The notes under the pieces: model-generated | The model's database searches: none | What the model was told of the DNA's origin: nothing | The model's input: only the letters and a program-made list of their open reading frames with translations | Translations under genes and position numbers: made by a program | Part shown: piece after piece, positions 32,690-42,855 of the stretch | How positions within the stretch are numbered: position 1 is the first letter of the stretch | How the letters are laid out: every line of letters begins with the position of its first letter | NCBI GenBank assembly: GCA_001632435.1 | Contig: KV424053.1 | Coordinates: 23,618-87,617 of the forward strand | Direction of reading: 5' to 3' | Length of the DNA stretch: 64,000 nt | Source of the DNA: Calocera cornea HHB12733 | Taxonomy: Eukaryota > Basidiomycota > Dacrymycetes > Dacrymycetales > Dacrymycetaceae

Positions 32690-33260
32690 CCCCGCGCCCT
32701 GCTCTGCTACTATGCAGCAGCGCGTTTGGGGCTGTTCGGCCGTTTGGCTGTTGGACTGTTGGTGGGCCCGGGGAGCGGCGGGCCCGGGGGAGGGGGGGGG
32801 AAGGTCTCGAGATGGTTCGGTCGCACTGTATCCATACGCACTCCACCTGTACTCGTAACGCGTAACGCTCTATATCCCTCACGCACAGATACTCAGATAC
32901 TCGGAGATCCTCTAATGGTCTTCCATTGATTGCTGCGCTCTGCCAAACCCCGGTTGATCACGACAAGAAGAGAAATAAAGATGTCTAGCCAACTGGCTGC
33001 GTGTTGGTACACTAGGAACATGGGCGTGCGTCATACGGCGTCATACGAGTGCGGACACGAGATACGGATACGGGAATGCGAAATGCGGATACGGATACGA
33101 ACGGAAAGCGTACGCGTACAGGTACAGATCCTGGTATACAAGCACAAGGACGTCCATTGCTCTTCGGTTTAGGTTTATGTTGCAGTCGCCAAGAAGTGCT
33201 AGCTTGCATGAAAGAGAGAGGGGAAGCTCGGAAGCTCGGAAGACCCGGTTCAGTGTCCGG
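32690..33260. other. Convergent 3' region of ATG6 and GSH1
   Basis: About 570 bp. It contains a G-rich stretch (32760-32803, with runs of 4 to 9 G that could form a quadruplex) and short GATACGG-type near-repeats at 33058-33105. No gene is seen. Confidence 0.5.
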
Positions 33261-35807
33261 TCACGGGCAGGGGGTGGCCGGCTTCTCCGCGACGACGGTG
33301 TGCGGCTTGAGATGGCCGTTGAGCGCCTGTGCGCTCCTGTAGTCTGCGGGGAGCAGGTCGGGCTCTCGCCGCACTCCGCGCTCTCTGCACGTTCCGTCAG
33401 TGCGGGCAAGGGAGCACAGGGAAGGCGGAGGGGAAGGGGACGCACATCTCGTCAAACGCCTTCATGAGGTCGTAGTTGATCTGCTCCGAGATCACAGAGT
33501 CGAACTTGTAGTCCGGGTGCGTGCGGATGAAGCGGCGCATCCACTGGGCGCATGTCATGAGCGAGCCTGCCGATGCGGTGTGAGCGAGCGAATCAGAGGG
33601 AGGAGATGGACAGGCGCACCGTTCGCCCTCCGCTTCACCACATCCAGGTACATCCACAGGTTCCGCTTGGTGGAGAAGTCCACGTCCAGTGTATCTAGGT
33701 ACGCGCGCACGACGCCCAGTAGGCCAGGGAAGTAGTCCCCCTTGCCATTGATGATCTCGTCCATGGTCATGAGCTCGTACTCCTCCTCGACGGGGCCGAG
33801 CTCCGGCTCGCCCGGCGAGGGGCAGCGGGACTGTTCCGCCGAGTGCGGGCGGGAGCGCTCGGCGTGCATGTGGTCGAAGCCGTTCCCGTTCACCTTTGGG
33901 CTGACGGGGCTGACAGGCGTATGGACGTGCGAGCCCGCCTTGCTCCCGTTCGCGGACACGGGGCACGACTCGAGCGCGCGGCGGATCTCGAACGCGCGGT
34001 CCTGCGGGTAGACGAACTTGCGGAAATAGAACTTCTCCTGCCGCGCCGCGTCCCGCGCTTGCGCGGTCTTCATGTTCGCATCGACCTTGCTGATCGGCAT
34101 GTAGAAGTTGAGCCCGAAGGAGAGGATGGCCCGCGAGAGCAGGACGATGAAGATGCTGAACGCGGCGTTCTCAAAGTCGGTCACTTGGACCTCCATACTT
34201 CGGAACTCGACGCGCCAGCCGATGGGGGAGTTGGCAGGGGGTGGCTTGAACCGCAATGTCTGCCAGTTGGTGGACTGGAGGTTCTCAAAGTGATCGGTCG
34301 AGGTCGAGTCGTCCTGGTCAATCATCTCTGAGAAGATGACGAGCGGGTCGCGGATGAACAAATGAGCAATATGCTTGGATAAAAGGTCGTCAAGGCCTGG
34401 CCTGCTTCAGCTGTATTTCAGATCGGAAGACAAGCGCGCGCACCATGATCCCTCAACCGCTTGTACACGCCCTCGTCGATTGGCAGCGGGTTATCATTAT
34501 ACTCCGGTCGGTTATTATAGTCCATAGAGAGGTACGAGTCCACGCTATCGTAGCGGGACTTGGGTATCCGGTACTTGTTGTGCTTCAGAGGCTGCGGTGC
34601 CGTCAGGGATCGACTTCGCACGCAAGTATATGCTGTGACTGACCTTCAGCCCACGTTCCTCCTCTGTCCGGTCGTCGACCGCATCACGGATGACGTTCCA
34701 CCTGCAGTCAACGTCTGCCAGGTATCCCCTGTAAGCTGGGGAAGCAGCCGAGAGGGCCAACTACAAACGCCTCAGCAGAGGTCTTCTCTCAGCTTCGTTA
34801 GACGCACCATAATCGGCCCAACGGGGACGAGTGCATCGTACACCGTCCTCGCCTCAGCCACGTTACAAGCCTGGAAGGTGATCTGCAGACAGCAGCAGCC
34901 CATTCCGAACCCCATCGCGTCCATATATATGTGGTCCGGGAGCGCGGCTCCGTTCTTCGCCTCGTTATCCCCAGGGAACCAGTCGCGGTCCCAGGGAATA
35001 GTCGGGTCGATGAACGGCTTGGGCGTGTGGGTGTCCTCGAATATGGGCAGATTGATGATGACCTTGTGTCCGCGGCGGCGGCGGATGTTGGCTGTGAGGG
35101 TGCTGTTCACCCCGGGCCAGGTCAGCGACCGCCCCAGTCACACGATTCCAGAAGGTGGGACAACGTACGGGAAGCGCGCGTGCGGGTTCGTGATCTCGTG
35201 CGGGAGGAAGAGGCTCTGGCTCGCCTCGCTCCGCGGCTCGAAGTACGGCTCGGTGAATTGCCCCGGCGTGCCCAAGCGGGGGAAGGAGGTGACGGTGAGC
35301 GGGATCTCGTTCGGGTTCAGGTGCCGCCGCGCGATCTTGCGCCGGTACCGCATGTTCGCTTCGACTGTGAGGAGCTCCTTGAGCTGGCCTGTGTAGGGCC
35401 TCCCGGGCGTCGACTCGAGCATGAAGCGGCCGTACTCGGGGTGGAATGTGGGGATGGGCGGGCTGGGGAAGCGTATCAGCACCGCGCAGCGAGTGGTGAT
35501 AGATAGATGGATAGGAGGAAAGCACGCACGCGTCCGGCTCCTTCTCGTTCTCCAGCTCGTCGACGACATGCTCGAGCTTTGCGAGGATCTCGCTCTGCCT
35601 GAGGCTCAGGCGGGCGACGTGGTGCTCGTCGTCGAACTGGACGACCATGTACTCTATCTCGTCGCCCCAGAGCAGCTCGTCGCCCTCGCGGTTCTTGAGG
35701 CGGTCCCAGATGTTGAGGAACTGGGTGATGCCGTGCTGCCGGACGTGGTCGTGGTAGGGGATGCTGTCTGCCCATGCGAGCGGGGTGCCGAGGGAGAGGA
35801 GGCCCAT
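33261..35807 (-). CDS. GSH1: Glutamate-cysteine ligase (gamma-glutamylcysteine synthetase)
   Basis: Cytosolic ATP-dependent enzyme for the first and limiting step of glutathione synthesis. The start at 35807 gives [40 protein letters not shown] follows, with the conserved glutamates of the ATP/Mg site. Then come [20 protein letters not shown] and [15 protein letters not shown]. The glutamate-cysteine ligase signature [18 protein letters not shown] lies near 34900. The central exon 33600-34360 gives [20 protein letters not shown]. The C-terminal exon ends [20 protein letters not shown] with a stop at 33261. About seven introns are hand-placed. The eukaryotic heavy-chain family fits in order and length. 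Confidence 0.93.
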
Positions 35808-36339
35808 GGTGGGGGTGGGGGTGGGGACGGGGAGGACTGGTGGGCGGGGTGTCGCCTAGCCGGGGAGGGTGGGATGACGCAGGGAGGAGGAGAAGTAGGC
35901 GAGTGAGCAACAGGGGGCAAGTGGCCAGCGGAGTGATGGGAACACCAGACCTTCCGCTGTCCCGTTGATAAAGACGCGCTCCTTCCCGTTCGGGCGGGTG
36001 TTCTGACGAATAGGCGTGCGTTGCTCTCGAATGCAATGCAGCTGTCGTTGGTCAGCACACAACCCCCTGTATGCCCAAGCCAAGCCGAGCCGCCGAAAGC
36101 CGCACACGAGGGCGTGAGATGGGAGTGCGGATGGAGGACCCGGCGGTGCCTCTTTTTCGAGGGCGCTTCCATATCGGGGCGCGCAATGGGCGCATTATGT
36201 AACCACTCCTCTCCCGCGCCGAACACCCGGCGTCAGTGGGTCGAGTCGCTCAGGGTCGGGTTTGGTTTCACCGCACGTCACTCACTCAGTACTGGCAACG
36301 CTCCTGCTGCAGCAACCTACACTTGCTATACCTGCCAAC
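35808..36339. promoter_or_regulatory. Divergent promoter of GSH1 and the DAP1-like gene
   Basis: 532 bp between the two start codons. No gene is supported. Linking a glutathione gene and a haem-binding protein could allow shared stress control, but no defined site was found. Confidence 0.4.
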
Positions 36340-37057
36340 ATGATCTCCCTCATAATGCGGAACGAGGAGCTGGTGGAATCCATCAAGCTGCCCGTCAACG
36401 GTGCCCTCCTCTTCGCCATCGCCTTCCTCCTCTACCGCATCGTCTGGCCGGCGATCCCCCAGCCCAAGGAGGTCCCAAAGAGCTACAAGGACGGGTACTC
36501 GTGGATGCCCGACAAGCACCCGCAGGTCGCCCTCTTCAGGCAGTACACTCCCATGGAGCTGAAGAAGTACAACGGCGTCGAGGATAAGAGAATCTTGCTG
36601 GCGATCAACGGAAAGGTGTTTGATGTTACCGCTGGGGCGGGGTTCTATGGCCCGGGTAGGCACTTTCCCTGCATGCATGCTTATTGCTCACTAATGTGAA
36701 TGGTGCGAAGACGGCCCATACGGGAATTTTGCAGGCCGCGACGCCTCCCGTGGCATGGCAAAGCAGTCGTTCGACGCGGGTGCGTCCAACATCCCCTCTC
36801 CCCTAACTATCGTCAGTACTCACCGTCATCCTCATTATGTGCGCAGACATGCTCTCCCCCGTCGAGGGCCCGATCGACCCGCTCAAGGACCTCACTTCCG
36901 AGGAGTGGTCCAACATGCGCGGTGCGTCCTACATCGTTTTTCATCCCGCTTGCTGGGAGGCGAGAGTGCTGATTCGTGCTTTATTCAAGGCTGGGAAGAG
37001 CACTTTACGAACAAGTACATCGTCTGCGGCGAGCTGGTCGAGAATGATGCCATCTGA
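36340..37057 (+). CDS. DAP1: Membrane-associated progesterone-receptor-type haem protein (DAP1-like)
   Basis: Cytochrome-b5-related haem protein of the ER that supports sterol-synthesis P450 enzymes. An N-terminal membrane segment (VNGALLFAIAFLLYRIVWPA) is followed by the haem-1 domain: FRQYTPMELKKYNG, ILLAINGKVFDVTAG, FYGPG, then over introns GNFAGRDASRGMAKQSFDA, DMLSPVEGPIDPLKDLTSEE and GWEEHFTNKYIVCGEL. The conserved Tyr of the MAPR haem site (FYGPGGPYGNFAGRDASR) is present. It ends at 37057. Confidence 0.92.
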
Positions 37058-37461
37058 CGTGCGCAATGTTGTGCGCGCATCCCTTGTCCTGTCCTGGGCA
37101 CGGAAGGCCCGAATGGAAAACCCACAAGCTATCCGGGTCCGTAAACGCGCACTGTTCCTGTATTTATACCACGCACGTCCGAATGACATCGCATCCGCCG
37201 TTGAGGTTGAGCGTACAGTAACGAGATCCATTGCAGAGCATAAGCACGGAAAACATTGAGCGAAGATAAAGTATGAAACAAGCGGACTGCAGCGAGACCC
37301 TTGAGAGAAAGCACTGGATGAATACCCTCTTACCTGTCGAGGGCGATGGACGCAGCCATCGATTGGGAACAGAAACGGGATCGCAGTGGGCCATCATTTG
37401 GGCTGCTTGAAGTCGATCGTGATATCGAGGCAGGTCTAGCAGCGCGGTCAGCAGTCTCCCT
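37058..37461. other. Convergent 3' region
   Basis: About 400 bp between the DAP1-like gene and the ML-domain gene; 3' UTRs, no gene seen. Confidence 0.4.
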
Positions 37462-38176
37462 CTACTCTGCGAGCAATGAGCGCACCATGTCGTCCTCATC
37501 GGCGGTGAAGCCACGGATGGCGATGCCGTACTTGACTGCGTGGATCGTCAGCACACTCAAGCTGAGCTTGGGGGATAGGGACGTACACTTGGGGATCTCC
37601 TGCGGGAGGTCGACGACCTGGGTGATCTCATAGAAGCCCTCCTCGATCGGGCACTGCACCGTGAAGTTGTTGTTGACGCTGCCGGCACAGTTAGACTGAC
37701 TGCAGGCAGGGCAGGAGGGGAAGGGCGCACGCTTCCTCGCACAGGTCAAACTTCTTCTTCAGGATGATCACGTAGCCGGCTTTGACGAGGACGTTCGCGT
37801 ACGCGCCTTCCTAGCATCCGCATCACTGCGTGTCAGTCTTGGACATGGGGACGGGGAGATGGCACGCACCTCGATAAGCGACTTGACTTGCCCCGTGCCG
37901 TGAAGGGTGAGCGTCTTGCCCGGCTCGGGCGGGTCGGGGGACACCTCCAGCCCCGTAACCTTCACCGCAAAGTCGTCGGTCCCTGCACGCAATCAACACA
38001 CCAACCCCCGCAACTTCTGAGAGGGCGGACGCACCACAGTCCTTCCAGGACCACGTAGCAGGGACGTTGGCCACCTCCGGCTGTTGCTGCGGCATCACCA
38101 GCTGCAGGGGGCTCCAAGCTGCCGCCGCTGCGAGCGCGGCAGCGGCGGAGAGCGCAAGCAGGGACCGCGCGAGCAT
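37462..38176 (-). CDS. NPC2: Phosphatidylglycerol/phosphatidylinositol transfer protein (ML domain, Npc2-like)
   Basis: Secreted or vacuolar lipid-binding protein. The signal peptide MLARSLLALSAAAALAAAAA is followed by a short pro-region and the ML domain: DCGTDDFAVKVTGLEVSPDP (joined over an intron), PGKTLTLHGTGQVKSLIEEG, GAYANVLVKAGYVIILKKKF, DLCEE, CPIEEGFYEITQVVDLPQEI and the end of the last strand AIRGFTADEDDMVRSLLAE. The even number of Cys fits the disulfides of the fold. Four exons; its start is 265 bp from that of ATP16 on the other strand. Confidence 0.92.
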
Positions 38177-38440
38177 CGTTCACCGTTCACTCTCCAACGA
38201 TGATGGCCTTTCCTTTCAGGAGCGGTGAGCGCAGGAGCTGGGCGGAGGGAGAGCGATAGGGGTCCGACGGCCCGAGTCCTCCACAGCGCCTGTCGTCGCG
38301 GCGCTGCGCCTCGCCCGCTCGCCTCCGGCCGGAGAAGCCCGCGCCACTGATTGCTTCCGTCTTTCCGTCTACGTCCTTTCCCTTCACCTCGTCACCGTCC
38401 TCACCGTCCCCGTCGCTGCCGCCAGTTCACACAGGAAATC
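38177..38440. promoter_or_regulatory. Divergent promoter of the NPC2-type gene and ATP16
   Basis: 264 bp between start codons, with CT-rich runs (38350-38420) near the ATP16 start as is common in fungal promoters. No specific site was identified. Confidence 0.45.
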
Positions 38441-39168
38441 ATGGCATTCCGCCTCGCCGCCCGTGCGCTCCCCCGCCGCGCCACTCCCCTCGCCGCACTC
38501 GCCCGCCGTGGGTATGCGGAGGGCGGGCCGAGCGACAAGATCAAGCTGTCCATGGTGCTCCCGCATCAGGTGAGTGCTGGGTCCGCCTTTTCCCGCTGTC
38601 CCACTCTCACCCCGAGTTCGTGCGCAGACCATCTTCTCCTCGACCGAAGTGACCCAGGTCAACCTCCCCGCCGTGACCGGTGACATGGGTGTGCTCGCCA
38701 ACCATTTGTCGACCATTGAGCCCCTCCGCCCGGGGGTGCTCGAGGTCATCGAATCTGCTGGCCAGAGCAAGAAGTGGTTCGGTGCGTCCTCGCAGACTTC
38801 CCATATATAAAAGTAGTGCTTATGTGGTTTGTTCAGTGAGCTCGGGGTTCGCGACTGTCCACCCGGACAACACAATGACTATCAACATCATTGAGGGTGC
38901 GCCTCTCGAGGATTTCTCCGCGGAAGTGAGTAAACATCTTCCAATCCTATGCATATGCGCTTGCAAAGTTTTGTTCCCCGATGCACTACTGGGCTACGCT
39001 TCGCTTGCTGTGACGCAATGGACTCAGCTGACCTCCGTTCTCCAGGCGGTCCGCTCCAACCTGGCCGAGGCCCAACGCGTCGCATCCGGGAACGGCAGCG
39101 AGGAGGAGAAGGCCGAGGCGAGGATAGAAGTCGATGTCTACGAGGCGCTCCAGGCATCCCTCCGGTAG
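38441..39168 (+). CDS. ATP16: ATP synthase delta subunit, mitochondrial
   Basis: Subunit of the F1 central stalk, homologous to bacterial epsilon. The Arg-rich presequence MAFRLAARALPRRATPLAAL is followed by DKIKLSMVLPHQ, then over introns TIFSSTEVTQVNLPAVTGDM, GVLANHLSTIEPLRPGVLEV, FVSSGFATVHPDNTMTINI, and the C-terminal helices AVRSNLAEAQRVA and EKAEARIEVDVYEALQASLR, ending at 39168. Four exons. Length and domain order are as in other fungi. Confidence 0.95.
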
Positions 39169-39498
39169 ACATAGCCGTCATCGGGATATGTAGAGCTGAA
39201 AACGGCGCGCAAGTGGGCGGTGAGCGGCTGGAAAAGACCCCTGCTCGGCGCAAAAGGGAGCGGAATGCAAATGCATATACATAATCTATTCCCCTCTAGC
39301 TGTGGCGTGAAACTCGTCTTGCACCGTCAATGCTCTTTGAAATAGATGGCAACGTGTGAAACAGGCTCCAGAAGTCAGAGGAGCTATTAGAGGCACACTC
39401 ATACCTCAATGCGGAAGAAGTATTGTTGATTGTTGCCCAGCCAGCAGGGTCCCTGACTTTCGCTTTCCTCACCCCTGTGCGTCCTTTCCCACGCCGGG
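39169..39498. other. Intergenic region between ATP16 and the next plus-strand gene
   Basis: 330 bp; terminator of ATP16 and promoter of the following gene. No gene is seen. Confidence 0.4.
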
Positions 39499-41715
39499 AT
39501 GCCCACTCGACTGTGGCCCGCCCGGGTCCCACGTCGCTCCCACTGTCTCAAGCCCGCCTCCAGAGCGCTGCACAATGCCCGCCCACCCCGCCGGCCCCTG
39601 CACTCCGCCAGCTCCATCTCAGCCCAATCCGCCGAGCAGCGCGTCCCCTCCAGCGCACCGAGCGAGCCCACCCCCACCCCCTCCACCTCTAAACCGAGCA
39701 GCGTCACCCTCCCCCCACCGCTGGCCGTCAAGAACGTGCTGAAGGAGGCCGCGTCGGTGCTCCGCCGGCTGGCGCCTCAGGGGGTCGGAGAGGGGGCCGT
39801 GCCGTGGGCGAAGTTTGCAGAGAGGGCCGCGGAGGATCTGGGCGCGAAGAGGAGGGCGAGGATCGCTAGTGCGTCTACTCTACCTCACAGGGGAGAATGG
39901 AACTGACATGTATGCAGTTGTGGGTGACCGGCTGGCAGGGACGAGAGAGCTGGTCACTGCCCTGCTGGACGATCCGTTCAGCCCAAGCCATAGGAGGAAG
40001 GCGATCTGGACGCGATGGGACGGGCTGGATGGCGAGGAGGTTGTACGAATCCAGTGAGCTCGTACGCAGAGCATATGTGCAGCCTTGCTGATTCTATGTA
40101 TAGGCATGGTAACATTGTGAACGCAGAAGGCGGAATGCTAACCATACCGGCACCGTGGCTGGACAAAGACGGAGCAGAGCTGTTCGAGGTGGTCTGTACG
40201 TAGCTGTCGACCCCTCTGCTTCATCTATTCTCATATCATTCCACAGCATCCGACTTGACAAAGCACATTCCCCTCCTCGTAACGATGGACTCCATCCTGC
40301 TGGTAACAGACTCGACGCGCCTGCTCAGCCCGCTCTCCCAGATCCTCCCTCACCTCCCCATCTCACCGCTCGCACCCACCTCCCTCCAGCTCGTCATCAA
40401 CCGCCTAGCGAACCACAGCTTCTCATACACTCCCTCAGAAGAGGACGCGCGCGTGGCAGCGGCGCTCGAGGCGTACTATCGTGGTGCGCCCCACCCGACC
40501 GTGACGACCGTGTCGAGCTCGCTCGCGCTCGAAGCGCTCGAAGCATTTCAAAGCTCCGCTTCGCCCAACACGGATGCCGTGCGCACCTTCCAGGCCAAGT
40601 ACGTCGGGTCGAGGATCACCCACCTGCAAACGGCACTTTCCCGGCCATTGCCAGACGACTTCCAGGTCAACACCGCCGCTGGCATCGCATCCGCTGCTGT
40701 GGGAGCAGCGAACTTCGGCGTGGTCGAGGCGGAGCAGGAGGTGGAGGACGCGAGGAGGAAAGCGATGTGGCTGCAGGGGGAAGCAGAGCGGGAACTGGGG
40801 AAGTGGTCCGAGGTGAAGGAGCTTGAGGAGCAGGCCGACAAGGCGGAGGGTATCGTTCAGGCAGCTTTGGCGAGATACGCCTTCTGGAAGCTGCCTTGGA
40901 AGGTGGATGATCTGGGGACCGAAGTGCGGGAGACGATCGAGCGGACTTATGGCAGAGAGCTGGAGCGAAAGGTATGTCCTGGTTCGCCGTGACCGACACG
41001 CAATGCTGAACTTCTGTGACAGCTATGCCATGACGCCGGCCGGCTGAAAGAGATTCAAGCTGATTTCAGCACGACAACAACCCGGACGCTCGATTCCTTC
41101 GCTGGGTCTTCCGATCTGGGCCCATCCCCCTTCTTCTCACCATTACTACTGAACAAGATCGCACAATTGACCTCTCTCACGACGCTCACACCCACATCAC
41201 TACTATACCCGATCTTCCATCGCCGACACCAGCTCATCCAGCCGGGTGGTCCAGTCGACCACCTGCACCTGCGGGCGCAGAAGCTGGTCCTGGCAGCTTG
41301 GGCATCCTTCATCGGTTCTCCCCTCGCTGGCCTGGCTGGCTGGACGATATATGATATTCAAACTGGTACCGCGGTCGCGGCGGTTAGCTTCGTGTGGGCA
41401 GGGACAGCTTGGTGGTGCCAGGGGAATTGGAGAAAGGGCCTGAAGCGGTTCTGGCAGGACTGGGCGAGAGTGGAGAAGGGGCTTGATGTGGACTTGAAGG
41501 TCAGCACTCCTTCAATAACAGATTTGCTTGATTGATTGACTGTATGGTTGCAGACGGAATTACAAGAGGTCGTAAGAGCTAAGGTGCTCGCCAAGCCGCT
41601 GACTGCAGCGGAGGGTATACAAGAGTTGGTATCTCGACGGGAGACTGTGCTGGGTCCAATCAAGCACGATCTACGAAGCGCACAGAAGAAGCTCGATGAG
41701 GTCGTTCATCGGTAG
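39499..41715 (+). CDS. Probable mitochondrial membrane protein, Mmc1-like (uncertain)
   Basis: The N-terminus MPTRLWPARVPRRSHCLKPA has many Arg, no acids and an aromatic set, as in a mitochondrial presequence. Exons at 39499-39870, about 39917-40053, 40110-40195, 40246-40970, 41023-41500 and 41550-41715 give about 620 residues. Notable segments are VVGDRLAGTRELVTALLDDP and LLVTMDSILLVTDSTRLLSP. A charged coiled coil follows (EQEVEDARRKAMWLQGEAER). Two hydrophobic helices lie near the C-terminus (LAAWASFIGSPLAGLAGWTI, AVAAVSFVWAGTAWWCQG), then an amphipathic end (EGIQELVSRRETVL). The helical, dynamin-like layout with a C-terminal hairpin recalls fungal Mmc1, but I cannot confirm it. Confidence 0.7.
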
Positions 41716-41818
41716 CACGAGTAGATGTGCGTACGGGACGATTGGTTATGGTGTACAGGTGATAGCAATATCGTAATCGTAATTGGGTGTTCAGTGATCG
41801 CTATCCTTTGAGTTAGCT

Positions 41819-42642
41819 TCATGTGGAAGGAAGGCACAGTGGCGGAACGTACCTTCGTTGTCGGCTGTTCTGGACACGAATGAAGAGCCAGTTGACAGCA
41901 TCTCGCACGCCGGTCCTGAATGAAACACTCAGCCTATATAGGAGACGTCGATCTCATTTAAGCTCACCCTTCTATTGCAGAAATCCCTTGCACGTTCAAA
42001 CTGGCCATCCGTTCAGCCGTAGGTACCTCTGACGTCGGGCTGACAGGTCCCATCTCCGCAGCGTGTTCTCGTTGCCGCCGCTGAAACCACTCCTCGTAGT
42101 GATTGCGGATCTCCTCGACGGTCATACTGTCGGGGACGTCCTGCTTGTTGGCGAGCAGGATCAAGGGCACACCCAGGATTTGGGGTGCAGAGAGTACGTT
42201 CTCTGGGAATATCGATCAGGCCATGGGAACAGTGGAAGAGCAGTCGTCATACCAAATACCTCCCAGCCTTCCTCGAGCCTCTCCCGATCCGCAGCATCGA
42301 CGACATATGCGACCGCGTGGCAGTCATCGTAGTACCGTGGCCAGATGAGCCGGATGTCCCGCTGCCCGCCCAAGTCCCAGAACTGCAGGATCGTGCTCGG
42401 CAGTGTAATCTTGCCCATGTTCTGCCCTACTGTGGGGGCGATCTTGTCCGGTGGTAGTCCGGGAGTGGGGTTGTAGAGGGTCTTGATCTTCTCTAGTAAT
42501 GTCTGGGGACCGGTCAGCAAGCGGGGGGGAGACAACGCGTGGCGCGTACCGTCTTCCCCGCGTTGTCGAGCCCGAGGATGAGAACATTGTACTCATCCTT
42601 GCGGGTTAGTTGCTGGTACAGTCCCGAGAGCAGGTGATACAT
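41819..42642 (-). CDS. ARL3: ARF-like small GTPase, ARL3/ARFRP1 type
   Basis: Golgi GTPase that recruits Arl1 and golgins. MYHLLSGLYQQLTRKDEY leads to the P-loop ILGLDNAGKT, which splices to LLEKIKTLYN. Then come switch I PTVGQN, switch II FWDLGGQRDIRLIWPRYYDD, ANKQDVP (NKxD) and a final exon with VRDAVNWLFIRVQNS and RQRR. The initial residues MYHLLSGL and the absence of Gly2 match the Arl3 subgroup, whose N-terminus is acetylated rather than myristoylated. The insert QREHAAEMGPVSPTSEVPTA is longer than usual. The C-terminus is uncertain: a GTACGT donor follows RQRR, and without splicing the frame stops at 41819. Confidence 0.88.
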
Positions 42643-42855
42643 GACCAAAAGTGGACGGTCAGAAGGTGATTGAAGGTAGCCAGTCTGGATTGTGATGAGG
42701 TTCAAGCAGACGCCGCCAGGATCGGGCGAGCTAGGGTCCACGCTTTCAAGGTCCAGTGGCACTGCAGTCACAAGCGCTTCTTCATTGCCCACGATCGTAC
42801 TCATCGTTTGTCTGCAACTCTCTTTCAGCGCACGCATCCCATATCCCTTGCGATC
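42643..42855. promoter_or_regulatory. Divergent promoter of ARL3 and SR140
   Basis: 213 bp between the two start codons, one of the shortest bidirectional promoters in the window. No specific site was identified. Confidence 0.45.
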